A stretch of DNA of 45,719 nt from contig CALXRZ010000007.1 of NCBI GenBank assembly GCA_944391015.1, positions 1 to 45,719 on the forward strand, in the 5' to 3' direction. Every line of letters begins with the position of its first letter. Positions within the stretch are counted from its first letter, which is position 1. The DNA comes from an uncultured Clostridia bacterium. Its GTDB lineage: Bacteria > Bacillota > Clostridia > TANB77 > CAG-508. Shown here in pieces: positions 27,309 to 35,911 of this stretch. Under the pieces are notes generated by a model that ran no database searches, was not told where the DNA came from, and saw only the letters and a list, made by a program, of their open reading frames with translations. The translations under genes and the position numbers were made by a program.

Positions 27309-28643
27309 CTATTCTTCTTCTTTTACGTTTTCCTCGTCAGCATTCTTTTGTTTATTCATATTTCTACATACTTTAACATATCTTATTCTTTTATCATCTA
27401 TTTCTTCTACTTTATATGTTAAATTTTCATCTTCTATTATCGGGTGTTCATCTTCGTCTGGTATTCGTCCCAATTTGTCTATTAAATACCCTGATAAAGT
27501 TTCATAGTCTCCTTCTGGAAATTCTATGTCGAAAATCTTTTTTAATTCATAGGAAGTAATCGCTCCACTTAATATATATGTGTTGTCATCAATCTTTTTA
27601 TAGTCTATTTCTTCATCATCATATTCATCAAAGATATTTCCGACAAGTTCTTCTATAATGTCTTCCATTGTAATTAGTCCGGCTGTTCCTCCATATTCAT
27701 CAATAGCTATTGCTATTTGCACTTTGTTTGATTGCATTTCTTTAAAAAGCTCATCTATATCTTTTGATTCTGGTACAAAATATGGCTCTCTAATTATATT
27801 TTTTATATCTATTCTTTTATTGTCTTTTAATGGTTTTATTATGTCTTTTATAAATAGAATTCCTTTTATATCATCAATATTGTCTTCATAAACTGGTATT
27901 CTGCTATACTTAAATTCATCTATTTCGTCTAATGAATCATATATATCATTATTTATATCAATCGCATACATTTCTGTTCTAGGTGTCATAACTTCTGATA
28001 CGATTATGTCATTAAACTCAAACACATTATTTAATAGTTGTTTTTCGCCTCTCTCTATTGTGCCTTTTTCTTCACCCTCGTCTATCATCATTTTTATTTC
28101 TTCTTCTGTAACCACTTCTTCTTCTGCTTCGCCTACACCAAACAATTTTGATATCATATTAGTTGAAAATGTAAGTAATTTAACAAAAGGTGCTGTAACT
28201 ACCGATATTCCTCTAATTACTCCTATAGTAGCATATGATATTTTTTCATAATATTTCATTGCAAGTCTCTTAGGTACTAACTCACCAAATACTAATGTAA
28301 AGAATGACAATATTATTGTAATTAGTACAATTGCAATTCCTCTCCAAGTATCTAAACTTAAGAATGGCATCCAAGAATTTAATATTGGTGCTAGCTTATC
28401 TGCAAACGCATCTGAAGCAAATGCGCTAGACAAGAAACCAGCTAATGTAATACCAATTTGTATTGTGGCTAAAAACTTGCTTGGTGATTTTAACATTTTT
28501 AGAATATTTTTAGCTTTTTTATTTCCTTCTTTTGCCTCTTTTTCAATTTTCGCATCATTTAAGGATATAAAAGCTATTTCTGTCGCTGCAAAGTACGCAT
28601 TAAATAGAATTAAAACAACTAAAACTATTATTTGTGTTAACAT
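27309..28643 (-). CDS. CNNM (DUF21)-CBS-CorC domain protein, hemolysin-like
   Basis: The 444-residue protein has an N-terminal four-helix DUF21/CNNM membrane domain (about 1-180, starting with IIVLVVLILFNAYFAATEIA and containing FGELVPKRLAMKY). A CBS pair follows (about 200-335; VSEVMTPRTEMYAIDIN; AIDEYGGTAGLITMEDIIEE), then a C-terminal CorC_HlyC domain (about 350-430; ILSGAITSYELKKIF, TLSGYLIDKLGRIPDEDE). The family is linked to Mg2+ or other cation efflux; the hemolysin name is historical. Length and domains are normal. AAGGAAGG precedes the ATG, and the WG-repeat gene follows after 10 bp. Confidence 0.92.
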   Translation of the reverse strand: MLTQIIVLVVLILFNAYFAATEIAFISLNDAKIEKEAKEGNKKAKNILKMLKSPSKFLATIQIGITLAGFLSSAFASDAFADKLAPILNSWMPFLSLDTWRGIAIVLITIILSFFTLVFGELVPKRLAMKYYEKISYATIGVIRGISVVTAPFVKLLTFSTNMISKLFGVGEAEEEVVTEEEIKMMIDEGEEKGTIERGEKQLLNNVFEFNDIIVSEVMTPRTEMYAIDINNDIYDSLDEIDEFKYSRIPVYEDNIDDIKGILFIKDIIKPLKDNKRIDIKNIIREPYFVPESKDIDELFKEMQSNKVQIAIAIDEYGGTAGLITMEDIIEELVGNIFDEYDDEEIDYKKIDDNTYILSGAITSYELKKIFDIEFPEGDYETLSGYLIDKLGRIPDEDEHPIIEDENLTYKVEEIDDKRIRYVKVCRNMNKQKNADEENVKEEE

Positions 28644-28779
28644 TAAAATTTTACCTTCCTTATTATTTGTGTTATATATTTATAATATACACTTTTTATA
28701 TATATATTCTTTTACTTATATAATGATAATTTATTTGTACTTCAATGTCAAGGGACAGAAACGGTAATTTCATTTTTTA

Positions 28780-28849
28780 GTCAATCTTTGTTATAGTCTA
28801 CAGTTTTATTTTTTTAAATATAAAACTATGAACTATAACAAAGATTGAC
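28780..28849. repeat. Long perfect-arm hairpin between the CNNM and surface-protein genes
   Basis: GTCAATCTTTGTTATAGT (28780-28797) is the exact complement of 28832-28849, with a second inner stem AGTTTTAT/ATAAAACT. It is too long for a typical terminator and contains no G/C-rich clamp. It abuts the smaller hairpins at 28849-28883. Confidence 0.7.
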
Positions 28850-28883
28850 AAGCCCACAAGCAATACCTGTAGGCTTGTATTGC
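28849..28883 (-). terminator. Overlapping alternative hairpins downstream of the surface-protein gene
   Basis: CAAGCC-ACA pairs with TGT-GGCTTG (28849-28877). GCAATAC pairs with GTATTGC (28860-28883), which shares bases with the first stem, so only one can form at a time. They lie about 65 nt past the stop of the LPRTGF gene. A terminator role is plausible, but no T-tract is clear. Confidence 0.4.
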
Positions 28884-28947
28884 ATATTATTTATTGTATT
28901 TGCTAAGTACAAGACATAGCTTTAATTATAGACATCTATATTTTATT

Positions 28948-30219
28948 CTAAAATCCTGTTCTTGGTAAATAAACTTCTTTATCTCCTGTTTTAGTTATTT
29001 CTACATCATCTACTTGTTTTTCTTCATCCTCTGGCTTTTCATAATTATTTACATTTACTATATATTTTTGATTTAACTTTACATCTATTTCTATAAGCCC
29101 ATCATATATAGTATAGCCATCTGGTGCTTTAATCTCTTGTATAAAATATTTGCCTGGTGTTATTTTTTCTACTATAGCTTTTCCCTCTTCATTTGTTGTA
29201 ACATCAGAATATACTATTTCTTTATTTTCATTTAAAATGTTGAATTTAGCACCTTGTAGTGGTTCTTCTGTCTCTGCATCTTTCTTTATAATTTCTATTT
29301 TAGTTGCATTTTCTGAATATTTAATTTTTAGTTTTGTAGATTCAAATTCATAGTCTCCTGCTGCTAGTGCATAACTTTGTTTTGTACTATCTCCTGAATC
29401 TCCATATAATACTGGTTTAGTTTTTACATCAACAGTAGCCTCTACTTCAAATTCACCACTTCTACTAAGTTCTGCAACAGGAATTAGAACTTTAAAATTT
29501 TCTCCTGACTTAAATTCTTTTTTCTCGTTGTTGTTTTTATCAACAATTTTTACTCCCTCTATATCTAGGTTGTTTAATTCAAGTGAGTATTTTGCATATT
29601 CTAGGTTACAGTTAATTTTAAATTCTTTGCTTATATATTTGTCGTCTTTATCATCTAACGCCCATTCTTCATCAACTTTTCCAATACTTACCACTGATAC
29701 TGGTTTTGTTGCTGATGATGACCTTGCTGCTTTTGAAATTTTTTCAGCTGCAGCTACAATTCTATCTCCTTGCGCATTTAACCCTTCAAAGTCGTCCCAG
29801 TCATAATCATACATTGCGTCATACACTGCCATTTTAGTTGCTGCAAATGCTTCTGCATCACTATTGCAACCAAGTTGTTTTGCTGTTTTAAATGGATAGC
29901 CATTTGTTACTGCTCTCCATATTTTATTATTATTCACTAGTTTATCAACTGATACAGTATATCCTCCATCTGTTGTTACTCCTGGTAATGTTTTATCTAA
30001 ACAATATGCCGGATACTCCACTCCATCTTTTTTATATACTACAAATTCTACACCAATTTTTATTCCTTGATATGTAAAACATACTAATTCTTCTTTTGAA
30101 TATAAATCTGCTTCATCTATTAAATATGTTGCAGCTTTTGCGTTTGTTTTAAATATGCTTAGAGTTGTAACTATTGTTATAAGTGCTAATAAAATAGCTA
30201 TTATTTGTTTAATTTTCAT
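28948..30219 (-). CDS. Secreted pilin-like surface protein (thioester-type + SpaA domain, LPRTGF end)
   Basis: The 423-residue protein has a signal peptide (KIKQIIAILLALITIVTTL, likely cleavage near A29/A30). A TQXA/thioester-type N-terminal domain follows, with VEYPAYCLDKT (C73) and AFAATKMAVYDA. The C-terminal SpaA/Cna-B domain (about 313-397) has IEIIKKDAETEEPLQGAKF and FIQEIKAPDGYTIYDG, typical of isopeptide-stabilised pilin domains. Two features are odd. The thioester Gln of the TQxA motif is Lys (K129), so the Cys-Gln crosslink cannot form in the usual way. The protein also ends at LPRTGF (418-423), with no hydrophobic anchor or charged tail. The adjacent sortase is the likely partner. 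GAAGGA precedes the ATG. Confidence 0.85.
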   Translation of the reverse strand: MKIKQIIAILLALITIVTTLSIFKTNAKAATYLIDEADLYSKEELVCFTYQGIKIGVEFVVYKKDGVEYPAYCLDKTLPGVTTDGGYTVSVDKLVNNNKIWRAVTNGYPFKTAKQLGCNSDAEAFAATKMAVYDAMYDYDWDDFEGLNAQGDRIVAAAEKISKAARSSSATKPVSVVSIGKVDEEWALDDKDDKYISKEFKINCNLEYAKYSLELNNLDIEGVKIVDKNNNEKKEFKSGENFKVLIPVAELSRSGEFEVEATVDVKTKPVLYGDSGDSTKQSYALAAGDYEFESTKLKIKYSENATKIEIIKKDAETEEPLQGAKFNILNENKEIVYSDVTTNEEGKAIVEKITPGKYFIQEIKAPDGYTIYDGLIEIDVKLNQKYIVNVNNYEKPEDEEKQVDDVEITKTGDKEVYLPRTGF

Positions 30220-30292
30220 ATATTTCCTTCTTTCTTTTTGTTTACATTTTTATAGATTTCTTTACAAGTTTGCATATTACTACGCATTACTT

Positions 30293-31018
30293 TTATATGA
30301 TTTCAACAGCTTGTACACACCTTCTATATTCGTGCATATTTTCTACACAAGTTATCAAGGTTACTCTATTATCACTAGTGTCTTCTATATAAGTCCAGTC
30401 GGTTTGCTGTATTATTTTATTTAATACAACTTTATATTCTCTTTTTCCTTTATCTGTATAATATATAATTTTGTCACCAGGTTTTAATTCTTTTATATTT
30501 TCAAAAAAATTACAATTATAGCCTCTATTGTGCCCGGCTAATGCCACATTTCCTTTATAAGTGTTACTTTCTGGAAAGTGCCCTACTGCGAGCGCTAATA
30601 TATCTTGTGTTGTTCCGTCTTTTATTGGTGCTACTAAGCCAATCTTTGGTATTTCTATTCTCCATTTACTATTAGAATATTGTTTTTTTATATTCTCTTG
30701 TTCTTCTATATTTACTTCATTTTCTTCTATGTTATTTTCTAAATTATTTACATTTGTATTATTTTCGTAAATATCTGCTATTTGCATTGTTTCAAGCATT
30801 ACATCATTTAGTTTTATTGCACTTACATTTTTCCTACTGGTTGTTTTAATATATTTTTTGTCCATATAAATATGGCTAACCATTGTATTTTCCTTATGCG
30901 CATTTGCTTTATTAGGATTTATTATTATGACATCTAAAATTATAAATAACACTATTGTTACTATAATGCTTATACAAATAACTGCAGTATTTATCCATTT
31001 TGTTGAATAATTTAGCAC
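30293..31018 (-). CDS. Sortase (class D/C-like)
   Basis: The 241-residue protein has an N-terminal membrane anchor (about 10-33), an Asn/Glu-rich extracellular stalk (about 84-112), and a sortase domain. The catalytic triad is visible as ALAGHNRG (H163), TLITCVEN (C224) and YRRC (R232 or R233). It would cleave an LPxTG-type motif and join the substrate to the cell wall or another pilin. The GTG start at 31018 has AGGTG 8 nt upstream. The gene for its probable substrate follows 73 bp downstream, and no second sortase or major pilin is in the window. The extra Cys (C234) near the active site is unusual. Confidence 0.88.
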   Translation of the reverse strand: MLNYSTKWINTAVICISIIVTIVLFIILDVIIINPNKANAHKENTMVSHIYMDKKYIKTTSRKNVSAIKLNDVMLETMQIADIYENNTNVNNLENNIEENEVNIEEQENIKKQYSNSKWRIEIPKIGLVAPIKDGTTQDILALAVGHFPESNTYKGNVALAGHNRGYNCNFFENIKELKPGDKIIYYTDKGKREYKVVLNKIIQQTDWTYIEDTSDNRVTLITCVENMHEYRRCVQAVEII

Positions 31019-31256
31019 ATACTATACACCTGCCTTATATAAAATTTGTTGATTAAAACATTTGTGATTTTAGTTAGATTTTAACTTTGATTTTGATTTC
31101 AAAATTTATTCTAAGCTTTTAAAAGATTTTTAAATTTTATTGATTAAAGTTTATTAAAATTGCAATTTCTAAACTTTGATTATAATATCACATATTTGTT
31201 GATTTGTAAAGAATTTTCGATTGACATAATTCGACAAGACTTTTCGACATAATTTT

Positions 31257-31436
31257 AGCAGTTGTAGGGTTGGTTCTTTCTTTTTACGATAAACATATAC
31301 ATTTTCTAGTTAGGTTAGAGTGGGCTTCTAAAAAAAGTATGAAAATATGGAATGGAGAGTACTTTTTTTAGAAGTTTACTCTAACCTTAAATATAGAAAA
31401 TAATCGTAAAATGAGGAAACCAACCCTACAACTGCT
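31257..31436. repeat. Large imperfect hairpin (180 nt) between histidine kinase and sortase genes
   Basis: The left arm begins AGCAGTTGTAGGGTTGGTT and the right arm ends with its exact complement, ACAACTGCT. Further paired blocks are TTTTACGAT, GGTTAGAGT and CTTCTAAAAAAAGTA, leaving a loop of about 20 nt. The right end supplies part of the stop codon of the histidine kinase gene (31435-31437). It does not match the five-copy core. Confidence 0.75.
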
Positions 31437-32943
31437 ATTCTATCCCATTTTTTTCACGGTCTAATTCAAAATAGAATTCTACTCCATTTTCTTTGTTTAT
31501 AACTCCATAATCGTTTTTATAATTATTCATTATAGCTTTTACTAAAGCAAGTCCTATTCCTGTACCTCCATCGTTTCTGTTCCTAGAGCTATCTTCTTTA
31601 TAAAATCTGCCCCATATTTTGCTTAAATGTTCTTCTGGTATGTTGTTTCCTGTATTAAATACACTTACCCTTACCTTGCTTTCTGTATTGCTTATTTTTA
31701 TACAAATTTTCTTTTCGCCATTCACTTCTTCTGAATGTTTTATTGCATTTGTAAAGTAATTTGTTACAACCTGCTCTACATAAAATTCGTCTGCATTTAC
31801 CATTACTTGATTATTAGAATCAAATTCTATTGTTATATTTTTTTCTTCTATCATTACTTTGCATTTTCTGATTACTTCATTTATTAGTTCTACAATATTA
31901 AAGTTTTCGTTATTAAATTCTCGTTTTCCATATTCTAGTTTCATTAGCTCTAATAGTTGTTTTACTAAAGTATCCATTTTGTTTGATTCGTCTAAAATAA
32001 CTTCTGCATAAAATTTTCTTGATTCATCATCAGTATTCACATTTTCCACTAATCCCTCTGCATAGCCTTGTATTAAAGCTATAGGAGTTTTTAATTCGTG
32101 AGACACATCCGAAATAAATTGTTTTCTCATTTCGTCAATTTTAGATTTTTCTTCAATATCCTTTTCTAGTTCTAGGTTATTGTCTCTCAACTGTTTAATA
32201 GTTGTTTCTAGCTTATCAGACATTGTATTTATGTTTTTGCCAAGTTCATTTATTTCATCATCTGTATCTGCAAGATAATATTTTTTACTAAAGTCAAGAC
32301 GTGCCATTTTATTGGTAATATCATTTAGCTCTACTATTGGGCTTGTAAACTTTTTAGATATATATGAAGCAATAAATGCAGATATAATCAAAATTATAAA
32401 TCCTATAATTATTAGAGCTTGGTTTGATATATCAACACTTTGCTCTATTGGAACTGCTGGAATACTTATATACAAGCTGTAGCCATTATCTAATCTTCCA
32501 GAAAGTAATATGTAGCTTATATTATTATTTTGGTCATTTATTTTTTCTATTCTCATATCATCATCTACATAAATTACATTGTCGTTATTTCTTGTGTTGC
32601 TAAAGTCTCTTGAATTAGATATTATATCTACTACAGAATAAAAATCTCTATTTGTACTAAATGCAATAACGTTTTGGTCTGTTTCAATAAATATATCAAA
32701 GTTATTATTGAACGCTATTCTTTGTAGTTCTTCTTCTATATTTCCATAATCTCCTGTTCTGTTATAATAGTCATTTATTTTATTGTATACTCCTTTTACA
32801 GTTTGAGTTTTGGAATATAAATAAAACGACTCTAGTACAACACTATTTATTGCTACTAAACATAGTACTATTATTGCTATTACCACACATAGTGTTAAAA
32901 ACAGTTTAAACCTTATAGATTTAAAATTTGCTTTTATTTTCAT
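31435..32943 (-). CDS. Sensor histidine kinase (HAMP, HisKA, HATPase)
   Basis: The 502-residue protein has two membrane helices (about 13-35 and 173-196) flanking an extracellular sensor region of about 135 residues. A HAMP domain (about 197-250) and a HisKA domain (QFISDVSHELKTPIALIQGY, H282) follow. The ATPase domain shows N-box VVTNYFTNAIKHSEE and G-box IWGRFYKEDSSRNRNDGGTG. It would phosphorylate the OmpR-family regulator encoded 20 bp upstream. Its last codons run into a 180 nt hairpin. The signal is unknown. The neighbouring sortase/surface-protein operon is a plausible target, which is inferred from position only. Confidence 0.95.
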   Translation of the reverse strand: MKIKANFKSIRFKLFLTLCVVIAIIVLCLVAINSVVLESFYLYSKTQTVKGVYNKINDYYNRTGDYGNIEEELQRIAFNNNFDIFIETDQNVIAFSTNRDFYSVVDIISNSRDFSNTRNNDNVIYVDDDMRIEKINDQNNNISYILLSGRLDNGYSLYISIPAVPIEQSVDISNQALIIIGFIILIISAFIASYISKKFTSPIVELNDITNKMARLDFSKKYYLADTDDEINELGKNINTMSDKLETTIKQLRDNNLELEKDIEEKSKIDEMRKQFISDVSHELKTPIALIQGYAEGLVENVNTDDESRKFYAEVILDESNKMDTLVKQLLELMKLEYGKREFNNENFNIVELINEVIRKCKVMIEEKNITIEFDSNNQVMVNADEFYVEQVVTNYFTNAIKHSEEVNGEKKICIKISNTESKVRVSVFNTGNNIPEEHLSKIWGRFYKEDSSRNRNDGGTGIGLALVKAIMNNYKNDYGVINKENGVEFYFELDREKNGIE

Positions 32944-32963
32944 TTTTACTTATAAATCCTTTC

Positions 32964-33641
32964 CTATTTTACTTCAAATTTATACCCTATTCCTCTAATT
33001 GTTTCTATATATTTGCCTCTTTTTCCTAGTTTATGTCTTATTTTCTTTATATGGCTATCTATTGTTCTTGAATCTCCATAGTAATCGTAATTCCATACGT
33101 TGTTTAGTATTTTATCTCTTGATAAAGCAATTCCCTCATTATCTACTAAGTATTTTAATAATTCATATTCCCTTAAGCTCATTTCTAATTGCTTGCCATC
33201 TACAGTTACAGTTCGCCCTTCTGGGTCTATTACAATTCCCCCATAATCTTTTTGTTCCTTAAGTTCTGGGCTTGTCCTTTTTAATATTGCTTCTACTCTA
33301 GCAACTAATATTTTTGGACTAAATGGTTTAGATATGTACTCATCTACCCCAAGCTCGAAGCCAAATAGCTCATCTTGCTCTTCGCCTCTTGCTGTAAGCA
33401 TTATTATTGGTACTTTTGAGTCTTGCCTAATTTGCCTTAATACAGACCACCCATCAAGTTTTGGCATCATTACATCCAAAAGTATAAGTTTAATTTTATT
33501 TTGATTTTCTGCAAATATTTTTAATGCCTCTTCTCCATCTCCAGCTTCAAGAATGCTATAACCCTTTTGCATTAAAAAATCTTTAATAAGTTTTCTCATT
33601 CTTGCTTCGTCATCAACTACTAGAACTGTTATATCACTCAT
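32964..33641 (-). CDS. OmpR-family response regulator
   Basis: The 225-residue protein has a receiver domain (D10/D11, phospho-acceptor D56, Lys in YISKPFSP) and a winged-helix DNA-binding domain (about 130-225) ending SRTIDSHIKKIRHKLGKRG and IETIRGIGYKFEVK. It is typical of the OmpR/PhoB (VanR, WalR-like) group. AAAGGATG lies 7-11 nt before the ATG. It is the first gene of the two-component operon with the histidine kinase. Genomic targets cannot be read from this window. Confidence 0.96.
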   Translation of the reverse strand: MSDITVLVVDDEARMRKLIKDFLMQKGYSILEAGDGEEALKIFAENQNKIKLILLDVMMPKLDGWSVLRQIRQDSKVPIIMLTARGEEQDELFGFELGVDEYISKPFSPKILVARVEAILKRTSPELKEQKDYGGIVIDPEGRTVTVDGKQLEMSLREYELLKYLVDNEGIALSRDKILNNVWNYDYYGDSRTIDSHIKKIRHKLGKRGKYIETIRGIGYKFEVK

Positions 33642-33783
33642 TTTTCTTCATCCTTTCATATATAACAGATTATTTTCTGCATTATTGCAACTCCATTTTG
33701 TTTGCATTTTATATTATACTACTTATATGTGTCCTTTTAATGAATTTTAACCACTACTTTTATAAAAGTAGTGGCTATAATTT

Positions 33784-34848
33784 TTATGCTTGGTGTACAT
33801 ACACATTTTGACCAGGATATGCCATTTTTATTTTTTCATCTTCTAATACTTTCAATATTTGTTCATTTATTTTTTGTCTAAAGGCTAAGTATTTTGCATA
33901 ATCTATTATGTCAGTATACATATATATAATAATATTCATTGAATCTAATCCTATTGTATCAAAATACACTTGTACAGATTCTTTGTCTACGTCTTCATTA
34001 CTAATTAAAGTATATTTTAATCTATTTATAACTCTTTCCATTTTTTCTGCATTTGTTTCCAATGGTACTTTTACATTTAACGAATATCTTCTTTGTTTCA
34101 TTCTTGAACAATTTACTACGTTATTTGTAGTAAACACAGAATTTTGAATAGTTACAATAGTATTGTCTGAGGTTTGAATTTTTGTACATCTAAAAGACAT
34201 TTCAACAACTGTCCCCTCATTTGTTCCAACTTGTATCCAGTCACCTACTAAAAATGGTTTATCTGCCATTAGTGAAAAACCCGATATTAAGTTTTTAGCA
34301 AAATCTTGTGCTGCCAAAGCTATTACAGCACTTCCTATGCCAAGTCCTGCTATTAGGCTTGTTGGATTTATATCAAATACCGTTAAAATTAAAAGCCCAG
34401 CTCCTATATATATAACATATTTTAGAATTTTGCTTGTAAAATTTGCTACAGTTTTATTACCATCTATTTTTCTGTCATCTTTTAGCTTGCTGACAACACC
34501 TTTTTTAGGGTCTACTAACTCAACTAGTCCTCTTGCTATTAAGCAAATAATTATTATTTGAAACCCTTTTTTACAAATATTTAACACATCTTGTGGAGGG
34601 TTTATGGTTAATATTCCAATATATATGCCAATACACACAATTAGTGCTTTAAATGTTGTATATAGTGGATTTCTTTTTATTTTTGATTTATCTTTTTCTT
34701 TGTAATTAAACATCTTAATCAATAAATATGAAATTATTGGAGCAATTATGATTGCAATTAAAATAATTAAACACGCAATTCCTATATCTATTAACTGTTC
34801 TTGAGTAATGCTTTTGAAAAAATCAATTATATTATTTATAATCTGCAT
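33784..34848 (-). CDS. MscS-family mechanosensitive channel
   Basis: The 354-residue protein has three to four membrane segments (about 15-45, 62-82, 90-108, 140-165). The MscS pore helix and beta domain follow: LIAGLGIGSAVIALAAQDFA, KNLISGFSLMADKPFLVGDW and TVVEMSFRCTKIQT. The C-terminal alpha/beta domain (about 255-350) completes the family layout. It would release solutes on hypo-osmotic shock. A GGAAG ribosome site lies 10 nt before the ATG. The gene is between trmB and the two-component operon on the same strand, with gaps of about 80 and 140 bp; no shared control is evident. Confidence 0.94.
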   Translation of the reverse strand: MQIINNIIDFFKSITQEQLIDIGIACLIILIAIIIAPIISYLLIKMFNYKEKDKSKIKRNPLYTTFKALIVCIGIYIGILTINPPQDVLNICKKGFQIIIICLIARGLVELVDPKKGVVSKLKDDRKIDGNKTVANFTSKILKYVIYIGAGLLILTVFDINPTSLIAGLGIGSAVIALAAQDFAKNLISGFSLMADKPFLVGDWIQVGTNEGTVVEMSFRCTKIQTSDNTIVTIQNSVFTTNNVVNCSRMKQRRYSLNVKVPLETNAEKMERVINRLKYTLISNEDVDKESVQVYFDTIGLDSMNIIIYMYTDIIDYAKYLAFRQKINEQILKVLEDEKIKMAYPGQNVYVHQA

Positions 34849-34930
34849 ATTTTACTATCTTCCTTTCTTCAAATAAAAAGTGTATTTACTTTTTGTGTAC
34901 TTATTCACATTTCCAAAATACTTGTAAAAT

Positions 34931-35590
34931 TTATTTTAAACTAGCAATAAGTGCTTTAATTTTTATTCCCTGCTCTTTAAACATTTTTTCGTGTTCTGTT
35001 TCAATATTTTCCCAAAAGTCAAATTCATTTTCTAAATCATAAGTTTTTTTGTCTATTTTAAACCCAGATTCTTCAAAATACCTAATGCTATCATTGAACA
35101 GGTCATCATCATCTGTTTTAAAAAATATTTGCGCGTCTGCTTTCAAGAACTCTTTATATTTTTCCAACTGCCTTGTATGAGTTAATCTCTTTTTCCTATG
35201 TTTTCCTCTTGGCCAAGGATTACAAAAATTTATATAAATTCTTTCTATTTCATCATCTTTTGAGAGTATATTGTTAATTCTTTCTATGTCATACCTTGTA
35301 ATATATATATTGTCTATTTTCCTATTTGCTAATTTATACTCCTCCTCTATTTTTCTTTTTGCTAATCCTAGCATTGCATCAACTAAATCTATAGCAATAT
35401 AATTTATATGTGGATTATATACTGCAATATTTGATATAAAACCACCTTTACCACATCCTAGCTCGATGTGTATTGGATTAGAATTATTAAATAACTCTTT
35501 CCACTTGCCTTTATATTCCTCTGGATTATCTATGTAAAATTTGCTAGCCTCTAGCTCTGGCCTTGCCCACGGTTTAAATCTTATTCTCAT
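34931..35590 (-). CDS. trmB: tRNA (guanine-N7-)-methyltransferase TrmB
   Basis: From the ATG at 35590 the protein has 219 residues and starts MRIRFKPWARPELEASKFYI. AAGGAA lies 6 nt upstream, while the ATG two codons earlier overlaps that site. SAM-binding and family blocks are IHIELGCGKGGFISNIA, NYIAIDLVDAMLGLAKRKIE, the catalytic-region YINFCNPWPRGKHRKKRLTH and FFKTDDDDLFNDSIRYF. It makes m7G46 in the variable loop of tRNA. Length and motifs are normal. The gene ends a run of minus-strand genes; the ABC operon beyond the 35695-35818 hairpin points the other way. Confidence 0.96.
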   Translation of the reverse strand: MRIRFKPWARPELEASKFYIDNPEEYKGKWKELFNNSNPIHIELGCGKGGFISNIAVYNPHINYIAIDLVDAMLGLAKRKIEEEYKLANRKIDNIYITRYDIERINNILSKDDEIERIYINFCNPWPRGKHRKKRLTHTRQLEKYKEFLKADAQIFFKTDDDDLFNDSIRYFEESGFKIDKKTYDLENEFDFWENIETEHEKMFKEQGIKIKALIASLK

Positions 35591-35694
35591 TTTCATTTCC
35601 TTGTTTTAATATTTAGGTTTTTTAAAGGTAGTACCTATAAACCTTTAATTATTATACCATCAAAAAAGCGTTGTAACAATAGTTTTTTGCGTTT

Positions 35695-35818
35695 TTTGCA
35701 AATGTGGGTGGGCTTATTTTGCAAATTTGTTAACATAATTTAGTGTGTTGTGAGTGCTTCTATATTATGTAAATTTTTTTACAATTTAGGTCCGGCCCCT
35801 TTTGCAAATCTACGTTAA
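35695..35818. repeat. Palindromic element with GGGGCCGG-type ends (family 2, copy A)
   Basis: The imperfect arms pair TTTGCAAATGTGGGTGGGC on the left with GTCCGGCCCCTTTTGCAAA on the right and continue through ATAATTTAG/CTATATTAT, leaving a short loop. The same end sequence (TGCAAAAGGGGCCGGGC, then TGTTTTGTAAA) recurs at 38321 and 39756. It lies between trmB and the ABC operon, divergent. Confidence 0.65.
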
Positions 35819-35911
35819 TAATTTCTTAAGTTTTTCTTCCTTGCATATTAAGATTTTTATGCTAGTATATATATTGTCAGTTGATATTAAAGAAAGGGGA
35901 GAATTTTAGCT

